From NCBI GenBank assembly GCA_942493245.1, contig OW818685.1, positions 5,932,855-5,996,854 of the forward strand: a stretch of DNA of 64,000 bases. The letters run 5' to 3'. The stretch is from DAOPYU01 sp942493245. GTDB taxonomy: Bacteria; Sumerlaeota; Sumerlaeia; UBA8349. A model generated the notes under the pieces. The model was not told where the DNA came from, made no database searches, and was given only the letters and a program-made list of their open reading frames with translations. The position numbers and the translations under genes are program-made. Shown here piece after piece: positions 17,431-26,659 of the stretch (position 1 is the first letter of the stretch; the number at the start of each line of letters is the position of its first letter).

Positions 17431-20172
17431 TCAAGGGTACACCATGTTGGATTTGATGCAGTAAAGAAAAATGGGGGCGGTTCCACCTCCTGCGTTCGTT
17501 ATGAAGCTGTTGGCGCCACCGTTACAGTATTCAAATTTTCCACCGGGCGCAGTCCCACGGTCGCCGGCGAAGGAGTAGGTGTCCCCAATACAGGATTTGA
17601 AGTATCCACTCGCGGTACCGTTGTAGCCGCCAAAGGCGTAGTCGTCGCCCGTACAGTTGGTGAAGGTTCCGCTGGCCGTGCCCTGGCCCCCAAAGGCGCT
17701 GAAATCGCCCTTACAGTTGGTAAAGGTTCCGCTGGCTGTGCCCCCGTGGCCGCCGAAGGTGTAGTCGTCGCCCGTACAATCCTTGAAGGTCCCGCTGGCC
17801 GTACCGCCCCAGCCGCCAAAGGCCCAGGATCCACCTGTGCAGTTGATGAAAGTTCCACTGGCCGTCCCGCCCCAGCCGCCGAAGGCGGAGTCAGTACCCG
17901 TGCTGTTTTCGTAGGTTCCTTTGTATTCAATCCCGATTCGCATGGACCAGGCATAGTTTAATCGTGCCAGAAAACGGCAATTACGGACTACCGTGGCAGC
18001 CAGCGCGGCGGAGGGAAAGTAGGCCGCCGGGTCGGTATTGTTGGTGATGACGCCGAAGGTGGGGCGGGTACATTCCACAAAGAGGTTCTCGATCCGGACG
18101 TTGTTGGCCGTCTGCATCAGGACGCCGGTGTTGGGCCCGTTGGACGTGCCGTAAAGGTATTGCTTGTCGCGGTCTTGAGAAAGTCCTTCGACATCTACAA
18201 ACTCAGTGTCGAGCCTCAGCGCGCCGGTTCCGAAGTCATACTGGCCGGGGGGCAGAATTACCCCCACCCGGTTCGACGCGGAAAGCGGCTGGCCGTGGGG
18301 CGTCAGGGTTTTGGCTCTGTCATAAGCCTCGATCAGGTTGGCGGCATTGAGCGTGGCGGTAGTGGTCACACACACCGTCAAGGCGGCTTCTCCCTGATAG
18401 TAGGCGTTATCCACGAGGCAGTTGTTGAAGATCCCGCTGGCGGCACCTCCCAAACCGCCGAAGGCATATTGGCCGCCCGTACAGTTCGTAAAAGTTCCGC
18501 TCGCCGCGCCCCAGCAGCCGAAGGCATATTGGGCGCCCGTGCAGTTGGTGAAAGTTCCGCTCGCCTTATTCCAGCAACCGAAGGAAGCGACGGTGGCGAT
18601 GCAGTCGGTGAAGACTCCGCTCGCCGTCCCCACGCCGCCGAAGGCGCCGTAAAGGCCCGTGCAGCGGGAGAAGCGTCCGTTCGCCAAGCCGTAGTAGCCG
18701 CCGAATGCGTAATTTCCTCCTGTGCAATTTGTGAAGGTTCCACTGGCCGTTCCATAATTTCCTCCGAAGGCGCAGTTGCCGCCTGCGCTCTCTTCGTAGG
18801 CCCCTTTGTATTCGATTCCGATTCGCATAGACCAGGCGTTTGTGTTGTCAGACTCAAAACGGCAATTGCGTACCACGGTGTCTGTCAGGGCGGTGTTGGG
18901 AAAATAGGCTGCCGGATCGGTACTGTCCTGAATCAACGCCCCTGTGGCGCGTGTGCATTCCACGAAGAGGTTTTCGATCCGGACGTTGTTGACGGTCTGT
19001 GTCAGAACACCGGTGTTCAGGCCGTTGGACGTTCCGTAGAGGTGTTGTTTTTCGCGATCTTTCAAGAGGCCTTCGAGATCTACAAACTCGGTGTCAAGCC
19101 TCAGTGCTCCGGTTCCGAGATCGTACTGGCCGGGGGGGACGATCACGGTGATACGGTTCGATGCGGAAAGCGGTTGGCCGTGGGGAGTCCGAATTTTAGC
19201 AGCGGCATAGGCAGCGAGCAAATTGCTGGCATTGATTGTGGGACTTGAAGTCGTTAGAATCGTCAGGAACGTTTCACCCTGGAGTCGGTAGGCCGTAGTG
19301 GCGGTCGCTGCAAAAGTCGCCGTAGTCGCGGTGTCGGAGGAAGCGGCCTTTGCCGCCGTTTGGGCCACGTCTGCGGTGATCGCAAAAGAGGCAGTCGTCG
19401 CCGTGTTTGCCGAAGCGGCGTGGTTGACCGTAATGGTGTCCGGCACCTGCGCATCGGTAACCGTGCCGCCGAGGTCGTTGAGGTTGTGGGTGTGTGCGAG
19501 GTTGGACTTGGTAGCCAGACCACTGGCGAGTTCCGCATCGGTGGCCAGATTTCCAGCTGGCACACCGTCGAGGGTTCTGGCGCTCAGTGCAACGGTCGCG
19601 GTGGTGGCTGTATCGGCCTGTTTTGCCGTATTGACCGAACCCGCAGTGACCGCATAGGTGGCGGTGGTGGCAAGGTCGGCCCGGAGGGCAATGGAAGCCA
19701 ATTCGGAGTTCAAGGCGATAGCCGCGGTGGTGGCGGTGTCAGCCGTCTGGGCGGAAAGCGCATGGGCGGCGCGCTGGGTGAAAAGCACGCTGTGGACCGC
19801 GACGCGCTTCGGGAAAATGTCGCCCGGGTTAATTGAGGCGTCGGGCGAGGCGGCGCTGTCCACTGCCAGTTCGTACCACACCGCGCCCGGGGCGGCGAGG
19901 ACCTCGGCGGGCGGGGTCAGTTCGATCGCGAAACGTCCGGACGCTTCAGCCAGAAAGACGCCATTGAAGGCGCTTCCGAGCGCGTTCCCGCCAGTTTCGT
20001 CGTCGTAGAACTGCACGCGCCAGACGCGCACGCCCACAAGCGCCTTGCCGTCGGTCCCGGCGAGGGATCCCTGGATGCTGATCGTCGGGGGAATGGCCCA
20101 GACGGCGATATTTGAAAGAAGCGCAAACAGAAAGGTGCAGAGAACCCTATTCAACCAAGGGTTGCAGAACAT
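17431..20172 (-). CDS. Large exported protein with two beta-helix modules and Cys-bearing tandem repeats
   Basis: 913 residues, no named family recognised. A signal peptide (about 1-26) is followed by a domain starting PPTISIQGSLAGTDG. Next is a low-complexity zone of ADTATTA-type repeats (about 145-300) like the stalks of trimeric adhesins or tail-fibre proteins. Two copies of a roughly 299-residue module follow, starting near residues 300 and 600. Each has a pectate-lyase-like helix opening (VIVPPGQYDLGTGALRLD, NNVRIENLFVECTR), then tandem 20-22 residue units of the form AFGG-x-x-GTASG-x-F-x-x-C-x-G. There are about six units in the first module and seven in the second. One cysteine per unit would stack as a ladder on a beta-solenoid. 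ATG at 20172 with GAGG 8 nt upstream. Likely a surface or secreted structural or adhesive protein (inference). Confidence 0.75.
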   Translation of the reverse strand: MFCNPWLNRVLCTFLFALLSNIAVWAIPPTISIQGSLAGTDGKALVGVRVWRVQFYDDETGGNALGSAFNGVFLAEASGRFAIELTPPAEVLAAPGAVWYELAVDSAASPDASINPGDIFPKRVAVHSVLFTQRAAHALSAQTADTATTAAIALNSELASIALRADLATTATYAVTAGSVNTAKQADTATTATVALSARTLDGVPAGNLATDAELASGLATKSNLAHTHNLNDLGGTVTDAQVPDTITVNHAASANTATTASFAITADVAQTAAKAASSDTATTATFAATATTAYRLQGETFLTILTTSSPTINASNLLAAYAAAKIRTPHGQPLSASNRITVIVPPGQYDLGTGALRLDTEFVDLEGLLKDREKQHLYGTSNGLNTGVLTQTVNNVRIENLFVECTRATGALIQDSTDPAAYFPNTALTDTVVRNCRFESDNTNAWSMRIGIEYKGAYEESAGGNCAFGGNYGTASGTFTNCTGGNYAFGGYYGLANGRFSRCTGLYGAFGGVGTASGVFTDCIATVASFGCWNKASGTFTNCTGAQYAFGCWGAASGTFTNCTGGQYAFGGLGGAASGIFNNCLVDNAYYQGEAALTVCVTTTATLNAANLIEAYDRAKTLTPHGQPLSASNRVGVILPPGQYDFGTGALRLDTEFVDVEGLSQDRDKQYLYGTSNGPNTGVLMQTANNVRIENLFVECTRPTFGVITNNTDPAAYFPSAALAATVVRNCRFLARLNYAWSMRIGIEYKGTYENSTGTDSAFGGWGGTASGTFINCTGGSWAFGGWGGTASGTFKDCTGDDYTFGGHGGTASGTFTNCKGDFSAFGGQGTASGTFTNCTGDDYAFGGYNGTASGYFKSCIGDTYSFAGDRGTAPGGKFEYCNGGANSFITNAGGGTAPIFLYCIKSNMVYP
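17461..17900 (-). repeat. Tandem 60-66 bp coding repeats, module 2
   Basis: About seven imperfect direct repeats encode the AFGG/TASGTF/NCTG units at the C-terminus of the large exported protein. Nucleotide similarity is strong around GCCGCCAAAGGC-like words. Confidence 0.75.
18395..18790 (-). repeat. Tandem 60-66 bp coding repeats, module 1
   Basis: Six imperfect units homologous to those at 17461-17900 and about 900 bp away, so module duplication preceded or accompanied unit expansion. Units here are more divergent (for example ATVASFGCWNKASG). Confidence 0.7.
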
Positions 20173-20285
20173 AAGAAACACCTCGCCTTCGAATAACCGC
20201 AGGATAATTCTTTGTCGAAAACTCTCGGGAGAGCAACCCGTGGGAAAAGCGAGTTTGGATTCTCCAGGAATTCTACAGGGATATC

Positions 20286-20314
20286 AGCGTAATAGAAAGG
20301 GGTCTTAACATCAA
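20286..20314 (-). promoter_or_regulatory. Candidate promoter for the repeat-protein gene
   Basis: Minus-strand TTGATG (20309-20314), a 17-bp spacer and TACGCT (20286-20291), about 110 nt upstream of the ATG at 20172. Confidence 0.35.
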
Positions 20315-20412
20315 GGAAATCCCAATAGTTCATCAGATGTACAACGCGAGGGGACGTTCAAAAGCGATTTTGGAACCCTCCTGCAATTCGAAACGGGGGT
20401 TTTGCTTCTTCC

Positions 20413-20441
20413 TTGAAATACGGGCCCCGCTCTGGGATAGT
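20413..20441 (+). promoter_or_regulatory. Sigma-70 promoter for the methyltransferase gene
   Basis: TTGAAA (20413-20418), 17 bp, GATAGT (20436-20441). It implies a leader of about 85 nt before the ATG at 20534. Confidence 0.5.
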
Positions 20442-20533
20442 CGGATGGCGCTTCAAACCGGGTTGTCCCAGTGTTGTGTCCCTGTGGACTAAAACAGAAC
20501 TCTATCGTGAGAAACAAGGAATTAGAGACAATC

Positions 20534-21340
20534 ATGAGCGTACCGGAATATGTCCACGGTTACTCGCCGCGCGAGGGCGAACGGCTGGCCGATCAGGCGG
20601 CCACGGTCGAACAATTGCTCCACCACGACACGGTCTATCCCCCCGGCAGCCGGGTGCTCGAAGCGGGGTGCGGCATCGGCGCCCAGACCGCGATCCTGTG
20701 CCGGAATCACCCGGAGGCGCTTTTCACCTCGATTGATCGCTCCGCCGAATCGCTTGAAGCCGCCCGCGACCGCGCCAGGCGCGAAGGGTTGACCAACGCG
20801 ACCTTCCAGCAGGCGGATATTTTCAATCTGCCCTTTCCCGAGGCGAGCTTCGACCACGTGTTTGTCTGTTTCGTCCTTGAACATCTGGCCGATCCTGTCG
20901 GAGCGCTTCGGTGTCTGATGCGCGTGTTGCGGCCCGGTGGAACCCTGACGGCCATCGAGGGGGACCACGGTTCGGCGTTTTTTCACCCCCGCAGCGAGAA
21001 GGCGTGGCGGACGATTCAGTGTCAGATCGACCTTCAGGCCCGCGCCGGGGGCAATTCCCTGATCGGACGGCAGTTGTACCCGCTGTTGAGCGCGGCGGGA
21101 TTGCGCCAGGTTGCCGTGTCGCCGCGCCAGGTGTACGCCGATCCCTCCCTGCCGCATCGGGTGGACGGTTTCACCCGGAAAACCTTCATCGCCATGATCG
21201 AAGGGGTGCGCGAGAAAGCGATCGAATCGGGCTTGATCGGGGAACGGGAGTGGGAGGAGGGGATCGCCGATCTGCGCCGGACGGGGGAAGGGGATGGCAC
21301 GTTCTGTTACACCTTTTTCAAAGGCGTGGGGATTTTGTAA
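20534..21340 (+). CDS. Class I SAM-dependent methyltransferase (UbiE/UbiG-like)
   Basis: 268-residue soluble enzyme. SAM-binding motif I reads VLEAGCGIGAQT (about 41-52), the acidic end of strand 2 is in FTSIDRSAESL, then QADIFNLPFPEASFDHVFVCFVLEHLADP (motifs II and III), and LMRVLRPGGTLTAIEGDHGS follows. This is a Methyltransf_11/25 domain, followed by an extension about 90 residues long with a helical tail. The acceptor substrate cannot be inferred. The ATG at 20534 starts the conserved part; 21 further upstream codons are open but look like leader. Confidence 0.85.
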   Translation: MSVPEYVHGYSPREGERLADQAATVEQLLHHDTVYPPGSRVLEAGCGIGAQTAILCRNHPEALFTSIDRSAESLEAARDRARREGLTNATFQQADIFNLPFPEASFDHVFVCFVLEHLADPVGALRCLMRVLRPGGTLTAIEGDHGSAFFHPRSEKAWRTIQCQIDLQARAGGNSLIGRQLYPLLSAAGLRQVAVSPRQVYADPSLPHRVDGFTRKTFIAMIEGVREKAIESGLIGEREWEEGIADLRRTGEGDGTFCYTFFKGVGIL

Positions 21341-21591
21341 CGTCCGTCTATTTGGAAAATTTAGAAAACGCGTCCCTCTTTGCTTGACTCCACAGGGCAT
21401 ATGAGAAAAGAATGGGACCGTATTGGGACAAGAGGAGTAGTCTGGAGAAGAGAAGTGGGGTTGTGGGTCTCCGGGGGGGCGGTCTCCTTTGTGTCTCAAT
21501 CGCTTGTTGAACCGATCGGCCTTTTCGTAGTGGAACTCCTGCTTCGAATCGCGGGAAACACGATTCGTGCTTCAGAAAAGCGAATAGGGAC

Positions 21592-24093
21592 ATGATATTC
21601 ATAGACCTGATCAACAATCTGGCGCTTCTGGTGGCGTTGAGCGTGGTTTCCGCGTTCATCGGCCAGCGGTGGAAAAACCGCAAGTTCGGCGCGCTCCTCC
21701 AAGGGGTGGTCTTCGGCAGTGTGGCCGTGATTGGCATGTTGCGCCCCTTTGTTCTGGAGAAGGGATTGGTTTTCGACGGGCGTTCGGTGGTGATCAGCTT
21801 GTGCGGTCTTTTCTTCGGACCGATCTCCGCGGGTGTGACGTGGGTGATGGCGACGGCGTGCCGGGTCTGGCAGGGCGGGGTGGGCGCTCCGATGGGCGTG
21901 TGTGTCATCACGTCGTCGACCCTGCTGGGGTACGTTTTTCACGTCTGGCAGAAACGGCGCAAGACCGAGTTCAACTCCTGGCAACTGTGGGGGTTCGGGG
22001 TGCTGGTCCATCTGGCCATGCTGCTTATGACGCTGGCGCTGCCCGCCGACCGGATTTGGGGAACGCTGAAAACCATCAGCGCGCCGGTTCTGTTGATCTA
22101 TCCGGTGGCGACGGTTCTCATCGGAAAAATTCTCTCCGACCATGAGGCGCGTTACGCGTATGTGGCGTCGCTGCGCGAGAGCGAGGAACGGTTCACCCGC
22201 GCCATGGAGGCCAATAAGGACGGGTTGTGGGATTGGAACATCGAAACAAGCGAGGTCTATTACAGCCCCGGCTATCAAACCATGTTGGGATACGCGCCGG
22301 GAGAAATGCCCGGTGAATTCAAGACCTGGAGCGAACGGGTTCACCCCGAAGACTTACCGGCGGCCCAGGAAGCGATTCATCTGTGCCTCGATTGTTTAAA
22401 GGACGATTACGAGGTCGAGTTCCGGATGCTGGCGAAGAACGGCGAGTGGCGCTGGATTCTGGCCCTGGGAAAAGTCGTGGCGCGCAGTCAGGGGGGACGC
22501 GCGCTGCGGATGGTGGGGACACACACCGACTTGACCACCGCCAAGAAGGCTGAACAGACCTTGCGCGAAAGCGAGGAACGCTACCGGTCTCTGTTCAATG
22601 AAATTCAGGATGGGATCTATCGCAGCACCCATGCGGGACGGTTTGTGGAGATCAATCCGGCAATGGTGTGCATGCTTGGCTGCAAGAGCCGCGAGGAAGC
22701 GCTGGCGATTGACATCAAGAACGAGTTGTATTTCGAACCCGAGGAACGGGAAAGCCTTTTTCTGGATACCGGTCAAAAGAAGGTGGAGGTTTTCCGCCTT
22801 CGGCGCCGGGATGGAGCCGAAATCTGGGTGGAAGATCATGGGCATTATATCCATGACGCCCAGGGAAACGTTATTTTCCACGAAGGAATTCTGCGCGACA
22901 TTACGGAACGCAAACTAGCGGAAGTGGAACGGGAAAAACTGCACGCGCAACTGATGCAGGCGCAGAAAATGGAATCGGTCGGACGCCTGGCGGGCGGGGT
23001 GGCGCACGACTTCAACAACATGCTCGGGGCGATTCTCGGGTACACGGAACTCGCGATCGAGCAGGTCGGCCCCACGCATCCGATACAGGCCTGCCTGGTG
23101 GAAATCCAGAAGGCCGCTCAACGCTCGTCCGACCTCACCCGGCAACTGCTGGCTTTTGCGCGGAAACAAACGGTGGCGCCCAAGGTTCTGGAACTCAACG
23201 AGACCGTGTCGGGCATGCTTCAGATGCTGCGTCGGCTGATCGGGGAAAACATCGAACTGACCTGGTTGCCGGGAACGGATGTGTGGCCCGTCCGAATAGA
23301 CCCCAGCCAGATAGACCAGATCCTGGCCAACCTGTGTGTCAATGCCCGCGATGCCATTGGCGGGGTGGGCGAAGTGATCATCGAGACGGAGAATGTTTCG
23401 TTCGATGAATCCTATTGTGTGGGGCACGAGGGTTTTGTGCAGGGCGATTACGTCCGACTCTCGGTCAGCGACAACGGCTGCGGCATGGATAAAGAGGCGC
23501 AGGAGCATCTCTTCGAGCCGTTCTATACCACCAAGATTGTGGGACAGGGAACCGGTCTGGGACTGGCAACGGTTTATGGCGCGGTCAAGCAGAACGATGG
23601 GTTTATCAACGTGTACAGCGAACCGGGCCAGGGGACCATCTTCAAGATCTATCTCCCGCGCCACTTGGGATGCGTGTTCGAACCCGCTCCGGCCAATGGG
23701 GATCCCGAACCGAAACCTCTTGCCCAGGAAACGATCTTGCTGGTCGAAGATGAGCCGGCGATCCTGAAAATGACCCAAACCATGCTGGAAAAGATGGACT
23801 ATCGGGTCCTGGCGGCGGGCAACCCCGTCGCGGCGATCGAACTGGCCGGCAAATACGCCGGAGAAATCCATCTGCTCATCACCGATGTGGTGATGCCGGA
23901 AATGAACGGCCGTGACCTGGCCGCGCACCTGTTGACCCTCTATCCGAACCTCAAACGGCTGTTCATGTCGGGGTACACCGCCGACGTGATCGCCCACCAC
24001 GGCGTGCTGGAAGCCGGGGTTCACTTCATCCAGAAACCCTTCTCCAGAAAAGACCTGGCCGCCCGGATTCAGGAGGCGCTGGAAACCCATTGA
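21592..24093 (+). CDS. Hybrid sensor histidine kinase, 5TMR-LYT / PAS / PAS / HisKA / HATPase / REC
   Basis: 833 residues. The N-terminus is a five-helix LytS-type sensor domain (about 1-180; GMLRPFVLEKGLVFDGRSVVISLCG and the GPISAG motif). Two PAS domains follow (about 195-320 and 330-440), each ending in a DLTxAK- or DITERK-type linker. The dimerisation helix carries the phospho-His at H472 in GGVAHDFNN. Catalytic boxes are N (LCVNARDAI), G1 (VSDNGCGM) and G2 (GQGTGLGLATVYG). The C-terminal receiver has the phospho-Asp at D765 (LLITDVVMPEM) and the Lys in FIQKPF. No response-regulator gene is adjacent. Its C-terminal half closely resembles the kinase at 55653-58520. Confidence 0.93.
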   Translation: MIFIDLINNLALLVALSVVSAFIGQRWKNRKFGALLQGVVFGSVAVIGMLRPFVLEKGLVFDGRSVVISLCGLFFGPISAGVTWVMATACRVWQGGVGAPMGVCVITSSTLLGYVFHVWQKRRKTEFNSWQLWGFGVLVHLAMLLMTLALPADRIWGTLKTISAPVLLIYPVATVLIGKILSDHEARYAYVASLRESEERFTRAMEANKDGLWDWNIETSEVYYSPGYQTMLGYAPGEMPGEFKTWSERVHPEDLPAAQEAIHLCLDCLKDDYEVEFRMLAKNGEWRWILALGKVVARSQGGRALRMVGTHTDLTTAKKAEQTLRESEERYRSLFNEIQDGIYRSTHAGRFVEINPAMVCMLGCKSREEALAIDIKNELYFEPEERESLFLDTGQKKVEVFRLRRRDGAEIWVEDHGHYIHDAQGNVIFHEGILRDITERKLAEVEREKLHAQLMQAQKMESVGRLAGGVAHDFNNMLGAILGYTELAIEQVGPTHPIQACLVEIQKAAQRSSDLTRQLLAFARKQTVAPKVLELNETVSGMLQMLRRLIGENIELTWLPGTDVWPVRIDPSQIDQILANLCVNARDAIGGVGEVIIETENVSFDESYCVGHEGFVQGDYVRLSVSDNGCGMDKEAQEHLFEPFYTTKIVGQGTGLGLATVYGAVKQNDGFINVYSEPGQGTIFKIYLPRHLGCVFEPAPANGDPEPKPLAQETILLVEDEPAILKMTQTMLEKMDYRVLAAGNPVAAIELAGKYAGEIHLLITDVVMPEMNGRDLAAHLLTLYPNLKRLFMSGYTADVIAHHGVLEAGVHFIQKPFSRKDLAARIQEALETH

Positions 24094-24341
24094 AATGGAA
24101 TGTTTCCGTTGGGCCTCCCTTCCACCCTGAGCCCCTTGGCAAGGGGCCGTGGAGAAAGATTCCCCTGCAACGCCGAGTTGCCGACCGACACATTTTTCCG
24201 CTTGATTGTGCGGATCGGACCGTGCTTCCACCAGGACTTCCCCTGTCTCAAAGCGGACAACCGTCACATCGAATGCTTCTGTATGGTTGACAGTCCGGGC
24301 GGAAGACCGTACACTCTCCGTGGCCTCCTGTCGCGGAAAAC
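24094..24341. other. Intergenic region with hairpin and promoter
   Basis: Contains a compact dyad (GCCCCTT/AAGGGGC, near 24128-24144) after the kinase gene, without a T tract, and the strong promoter at 24287-24315. Confidence 0.4.
24287..24315 (+). promoter_or_regulatory. Strong sigma-70 promoter for the polyprenyl synthase gene
   Basis: Consensus TTGACA (24287-24292), 17-bp spacer, TACACT (24310-24315). It predicts transcription starting near 24322, 20 nt before the ATG at 24342. One of the best promoter matches in the window. Confidence 0.7.
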
Positions 24342-25373
24342 ATGCGCCAAAGGCGAACGCAGGAGGGAAGCATCCGGTATTCCGACGGTGGTGAAAGCGA
24401 GAATCAAGCGTTGAGTTTGCAGTTTTTGCCTTTCGAAAACGAAATTGCCCGGGTGGAAGAACATATCCGCGCCTGTGTGCAGGCCGAAGGTCGCCTGTTG
24501 CAGGATGTGGCGGAGCACTGCAACCTCGGGGGCGGCAAGAAACTGCGTCCCCGGTTCCTGATCCTGGTCGCGCAGGCCGTGAGTGGTTCAGATCAGGCCG
24601 ACGACGCGGTGCTGCGCGCAGCGGCAGCCACCGAACTGGTCCACGTGGCGTCGCTTCTGCACGACGATGTGATTGACAAAACCACCATGCGGCGCGGGCG
24701 CCCCTCGGTCAATGCCCGGTTTGGGGACAATGTGGCCATTCTCATGGCCGACTTGCTCTACGCCCACGCCTTCGACCTGGCGCTTTCGACCCTGGAACCC
24801 CAGATCACGCGCCTGATCGCGCAAACCACCCGTCTGATGTGTGAGAGTGAGATTTTCCAGATTGAAAAAGAGGGGCAGAGTCTGTCGCGGGAGGACTATT
24901 ATTACATCATCCGCTGCAAGACCGCCGCGCTCTTTTCGCTCTGCGCCGAGGTGGGGGGCTTTCTGGGAGGCGCCCCGGACGAAACCCGCCGGGCGCTGGC
25001 CCAGTTCGGACGCCTGATCGGCATGACCTACCAGATCACCGACGATGTGCTGGATTATACCGCGCTGGGCGAACAGTGGGGAAAACCCCAGGGACACGAC
25101 TTGTCCGAGGGGAAATTGACCCTGCCGATCGTCTATACCTGTGAACAAGCTTCCCCGCAGGACCGCGAGGCGTTGTTGGGCGAGTTGCGCAACGGCCGGC
25201 AGATGGACCGCGTGTTGCCGATCCTCAGGAAATATGGGGGGTTGGAATTCTCCGAGGGACAGGCGCGTTCGTTTGCCCGCGAGGCCGAAGAGCTGATCCC
25301 CGCGCTGGCGCTCCGCCAGTCCGCGGACCTGTTTCAGGCCCTGTGCCGCTTTGCCGTCGAACGGTCGTTTTGA
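24342..25373 (+). CDS. Polyprenyl (octaprenyl-type) diphosphate synthase
   Basis: Trans-isoprenyl diphosphate synthase that condenses isopentenyl diphosphate onto an allylic primer to make a quinone side chain. The first aspartate-rich motif is LLHDDVIDKTTMRRG, with GGKKLRPR upstream (substrate Lys/Arg). The second is YQITDDVLDYTALGE, with the family motif GKPQGHDLSEGKLTLPI. The length of 343 residues from the ATG at 24342 fits IspB-like enzymes; a TTG at 24411, nearer the conserved start, is possible. Product chain length cannot be read from sequence alone. It is expressed from its own promoter. Confidence 0.92.
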   Translation: MRQRRTQEGSIRYSDGGESENQALSLQFLPFENEIARVEEHIRACVQAEGRLLQDVAEHCNLGGGKKLRPRFLILVAQAVSGSDQADDAVLRAAAATELVHVASLLHDDVIDKTTMRRGRPSVNARFGDNVAILMADLLYAHAFDLALSTLEPQITRLIAQTTRLMCESEIFQIEKEGQSLSREDYYYIIRCKTAALFSLCAEVGGFLGGAPDETRRALAQFGRLIGMTYQITDDVLDYTALGEQWGKPQGHDLSEGKLTLPIVYTCEQASPQDREALLGELRNGRQMDRVLPILRKYGGLEFSEGQARSFAREAEELIPALALRQSADLFQALCRFAVERSF

Positions 25374-25556
25374 AACTGCGGAAGAACAAAGGTCAGTCTT
25401 TAGCCAACTTTCGTACGGCTCTCTCGCCATATAGCTAAGGACCACAAACCACCCCCGCGCCAATCAGGAGATTGGCGATCCCGGGAGGCCGCGTTCTTCT
25501 TTCCTGCTTCCACTTGTCGTGATTGGCTCACCCAGTTTGTTTCTTCCCGCAGTTTT

Positions 25557-26330
25557 TCACGCGCTTTCTTTTTGCGTTTCCGTCAGGTCGTAGCGCGTCA
25601 GGCGCACGCGCAGGACGTCGCGCAACATGCGGGGGGCGTCTGAGCAGAAACGGACGCGGGTGGCAAAGGAATTGATCCAGTGAACCGGAATTTCGGCGAC
25701 CCGCAACTCCAGCAGGCGGGCCAGGCGCAATTGCTCGACGTCGAAAGCGAACCCGTCGAGTCGTTGAAGACGGGCGATGCGGCGCGCCGCCGAACGGGTG
25801 TAAGCCTTGAAACCGCACTGCGTGTCGGGGTAGGGCAGGCCGGAAATAAGGCGCACGAGCTGGTTGAAAAGCCGTCCACTGCGTTCGCGCCACCAGGCCT
25901 GGTGGATCTCAATGACCGAGTCGGGCAGAGCGCGCGAGGCGATGACCATATCGTACCCCTGACGCAGGCGCTCCTCACAGGGGATCAATTCCTTAATTGG
26001 AGTGGAAAGGTCGGCGTCGGAGAACAGCACCCAGCGTCCGCGCGCCTCGAGCAGACCGGCGCGCACACTGTACCCCTTGCCCCGGTTACCGGGGTTTTGC
26101 AGCAAGCGCACCTCGGGGAACTCGCGCTGGACCAGCGTCGCCGTGCCATCGCTCGAACCGTCGTCCACCACGATCAATTCAAAAGTCTGAGGCGCGCGCG
26201 TGGCCGTAAACTGAAGAATCGAGCGGAGGGAATCGCCCAGCCGGGCTTCCTCGTTGTAAGCCGGGATCACCACGGTCCAATCGGGCGGCGTCTGGGAATT
26301 TGCGGTGTCGGCGGGGGGGGCAAGGGCCAT
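25557..26330 (-). CDS. Family 2 glycosyltransferase, dolichyl/polyprenyl-phosphate sugar transferase type
   Basis: About 257 residues. A GT-A nucleotide-binding strand (TVVIPAYNEEARLGDSL) is followed by the first Asp pair in LIVVDDGSSDGTA, NRGKGYSVRAGLLEARG, and the metal-binding DAD in VLFSDADLSTPI. PYPDTQCGFKAYTR and a C-terminal VHWINSFATRVRF match the Alg5-like dolichyl-phosphate glucosyltransferase subgroup, which charges a lipid phosphate with a sugar. No membrane helices are present. The ATG at 26330 is favoured by GGAGA upstream; an ATG at 26369 is also open. It may supply polyprenyl-phosphate sugar for envelope glycosylation by YfhO-like proteins (inference). Confidence 0.87.
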   Translation of the reverse strand: MALAPPADTANSQTPPDWTVVIPAYNEEARLGDSLRSILQFTATRAPQTFELIVVDDGSSDGTATLVQREFPEVRLLQNPGNRGKGYSVRAGLLEARGRWVLFSDADLSTPIKELIPCEERLRQGYDMVIASRALPDSVIEIHQAWWRERSGRLFNQLVRLISGLPYPDTQCGFKAYTRSAARRIARLQRLDGFAFDVEQLRLARLLELRVAEIPVHWINSFATRVRFCSDAPRMLRDVLRVRLTRYDLTETQKESA

Positions 26331-26659
26331 CGTTCGGTCTCCACGGGAGTCGCACAGCGTCTTTTGCATGATGGAGAAAGTCGGCGGGAGTGTCAAGCTT
26401 CGGTTCCTCTCCGATCGTTCTCATTTCAGGAAGTTAAGGGAGAATCGCTATGCGTCGTGAGGGCGGATATCCCGTCAAAAAAGCACGTATAGACCCGTCC
26501 ACTCAAAGATAGTGCTTGACCCCTTGCGGTTTGCATCCGATAAAGGGGGAGTAACATGGCGCCATTTCTTGCGGTGCGTCTGTTTTCTGTACCCAGGCAG
26601 AACTGTTCCCAATCTTAGACGCTCAGCCGTGGCCCGATGCGCATACCCGGAGGTTTCTC
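26331..26659. other. Divergent intergenic region upstream of glgP
   Basis: 329 bp. Holds the glgP promoter candidate. Nothing else recognised; no riboswitch fold that I can name. Confidence 0.4.
26516..26544 (+). promoter_or_regulatory. Sigma-70 promoter candidate for glgP
   Basis: TTGACC (26516-26521), 17 bp, GATAAA (26539-26544), followed by a leader of about 110 nt. Confidence 0.5.

Noticed and set aside
17461..18790. CRISPR-like periodic repeats of about 63 bp
   Set aside because: Repeats are in frame, vary at codon third positions and encode protein units; there are no unique spacers or cas genes.
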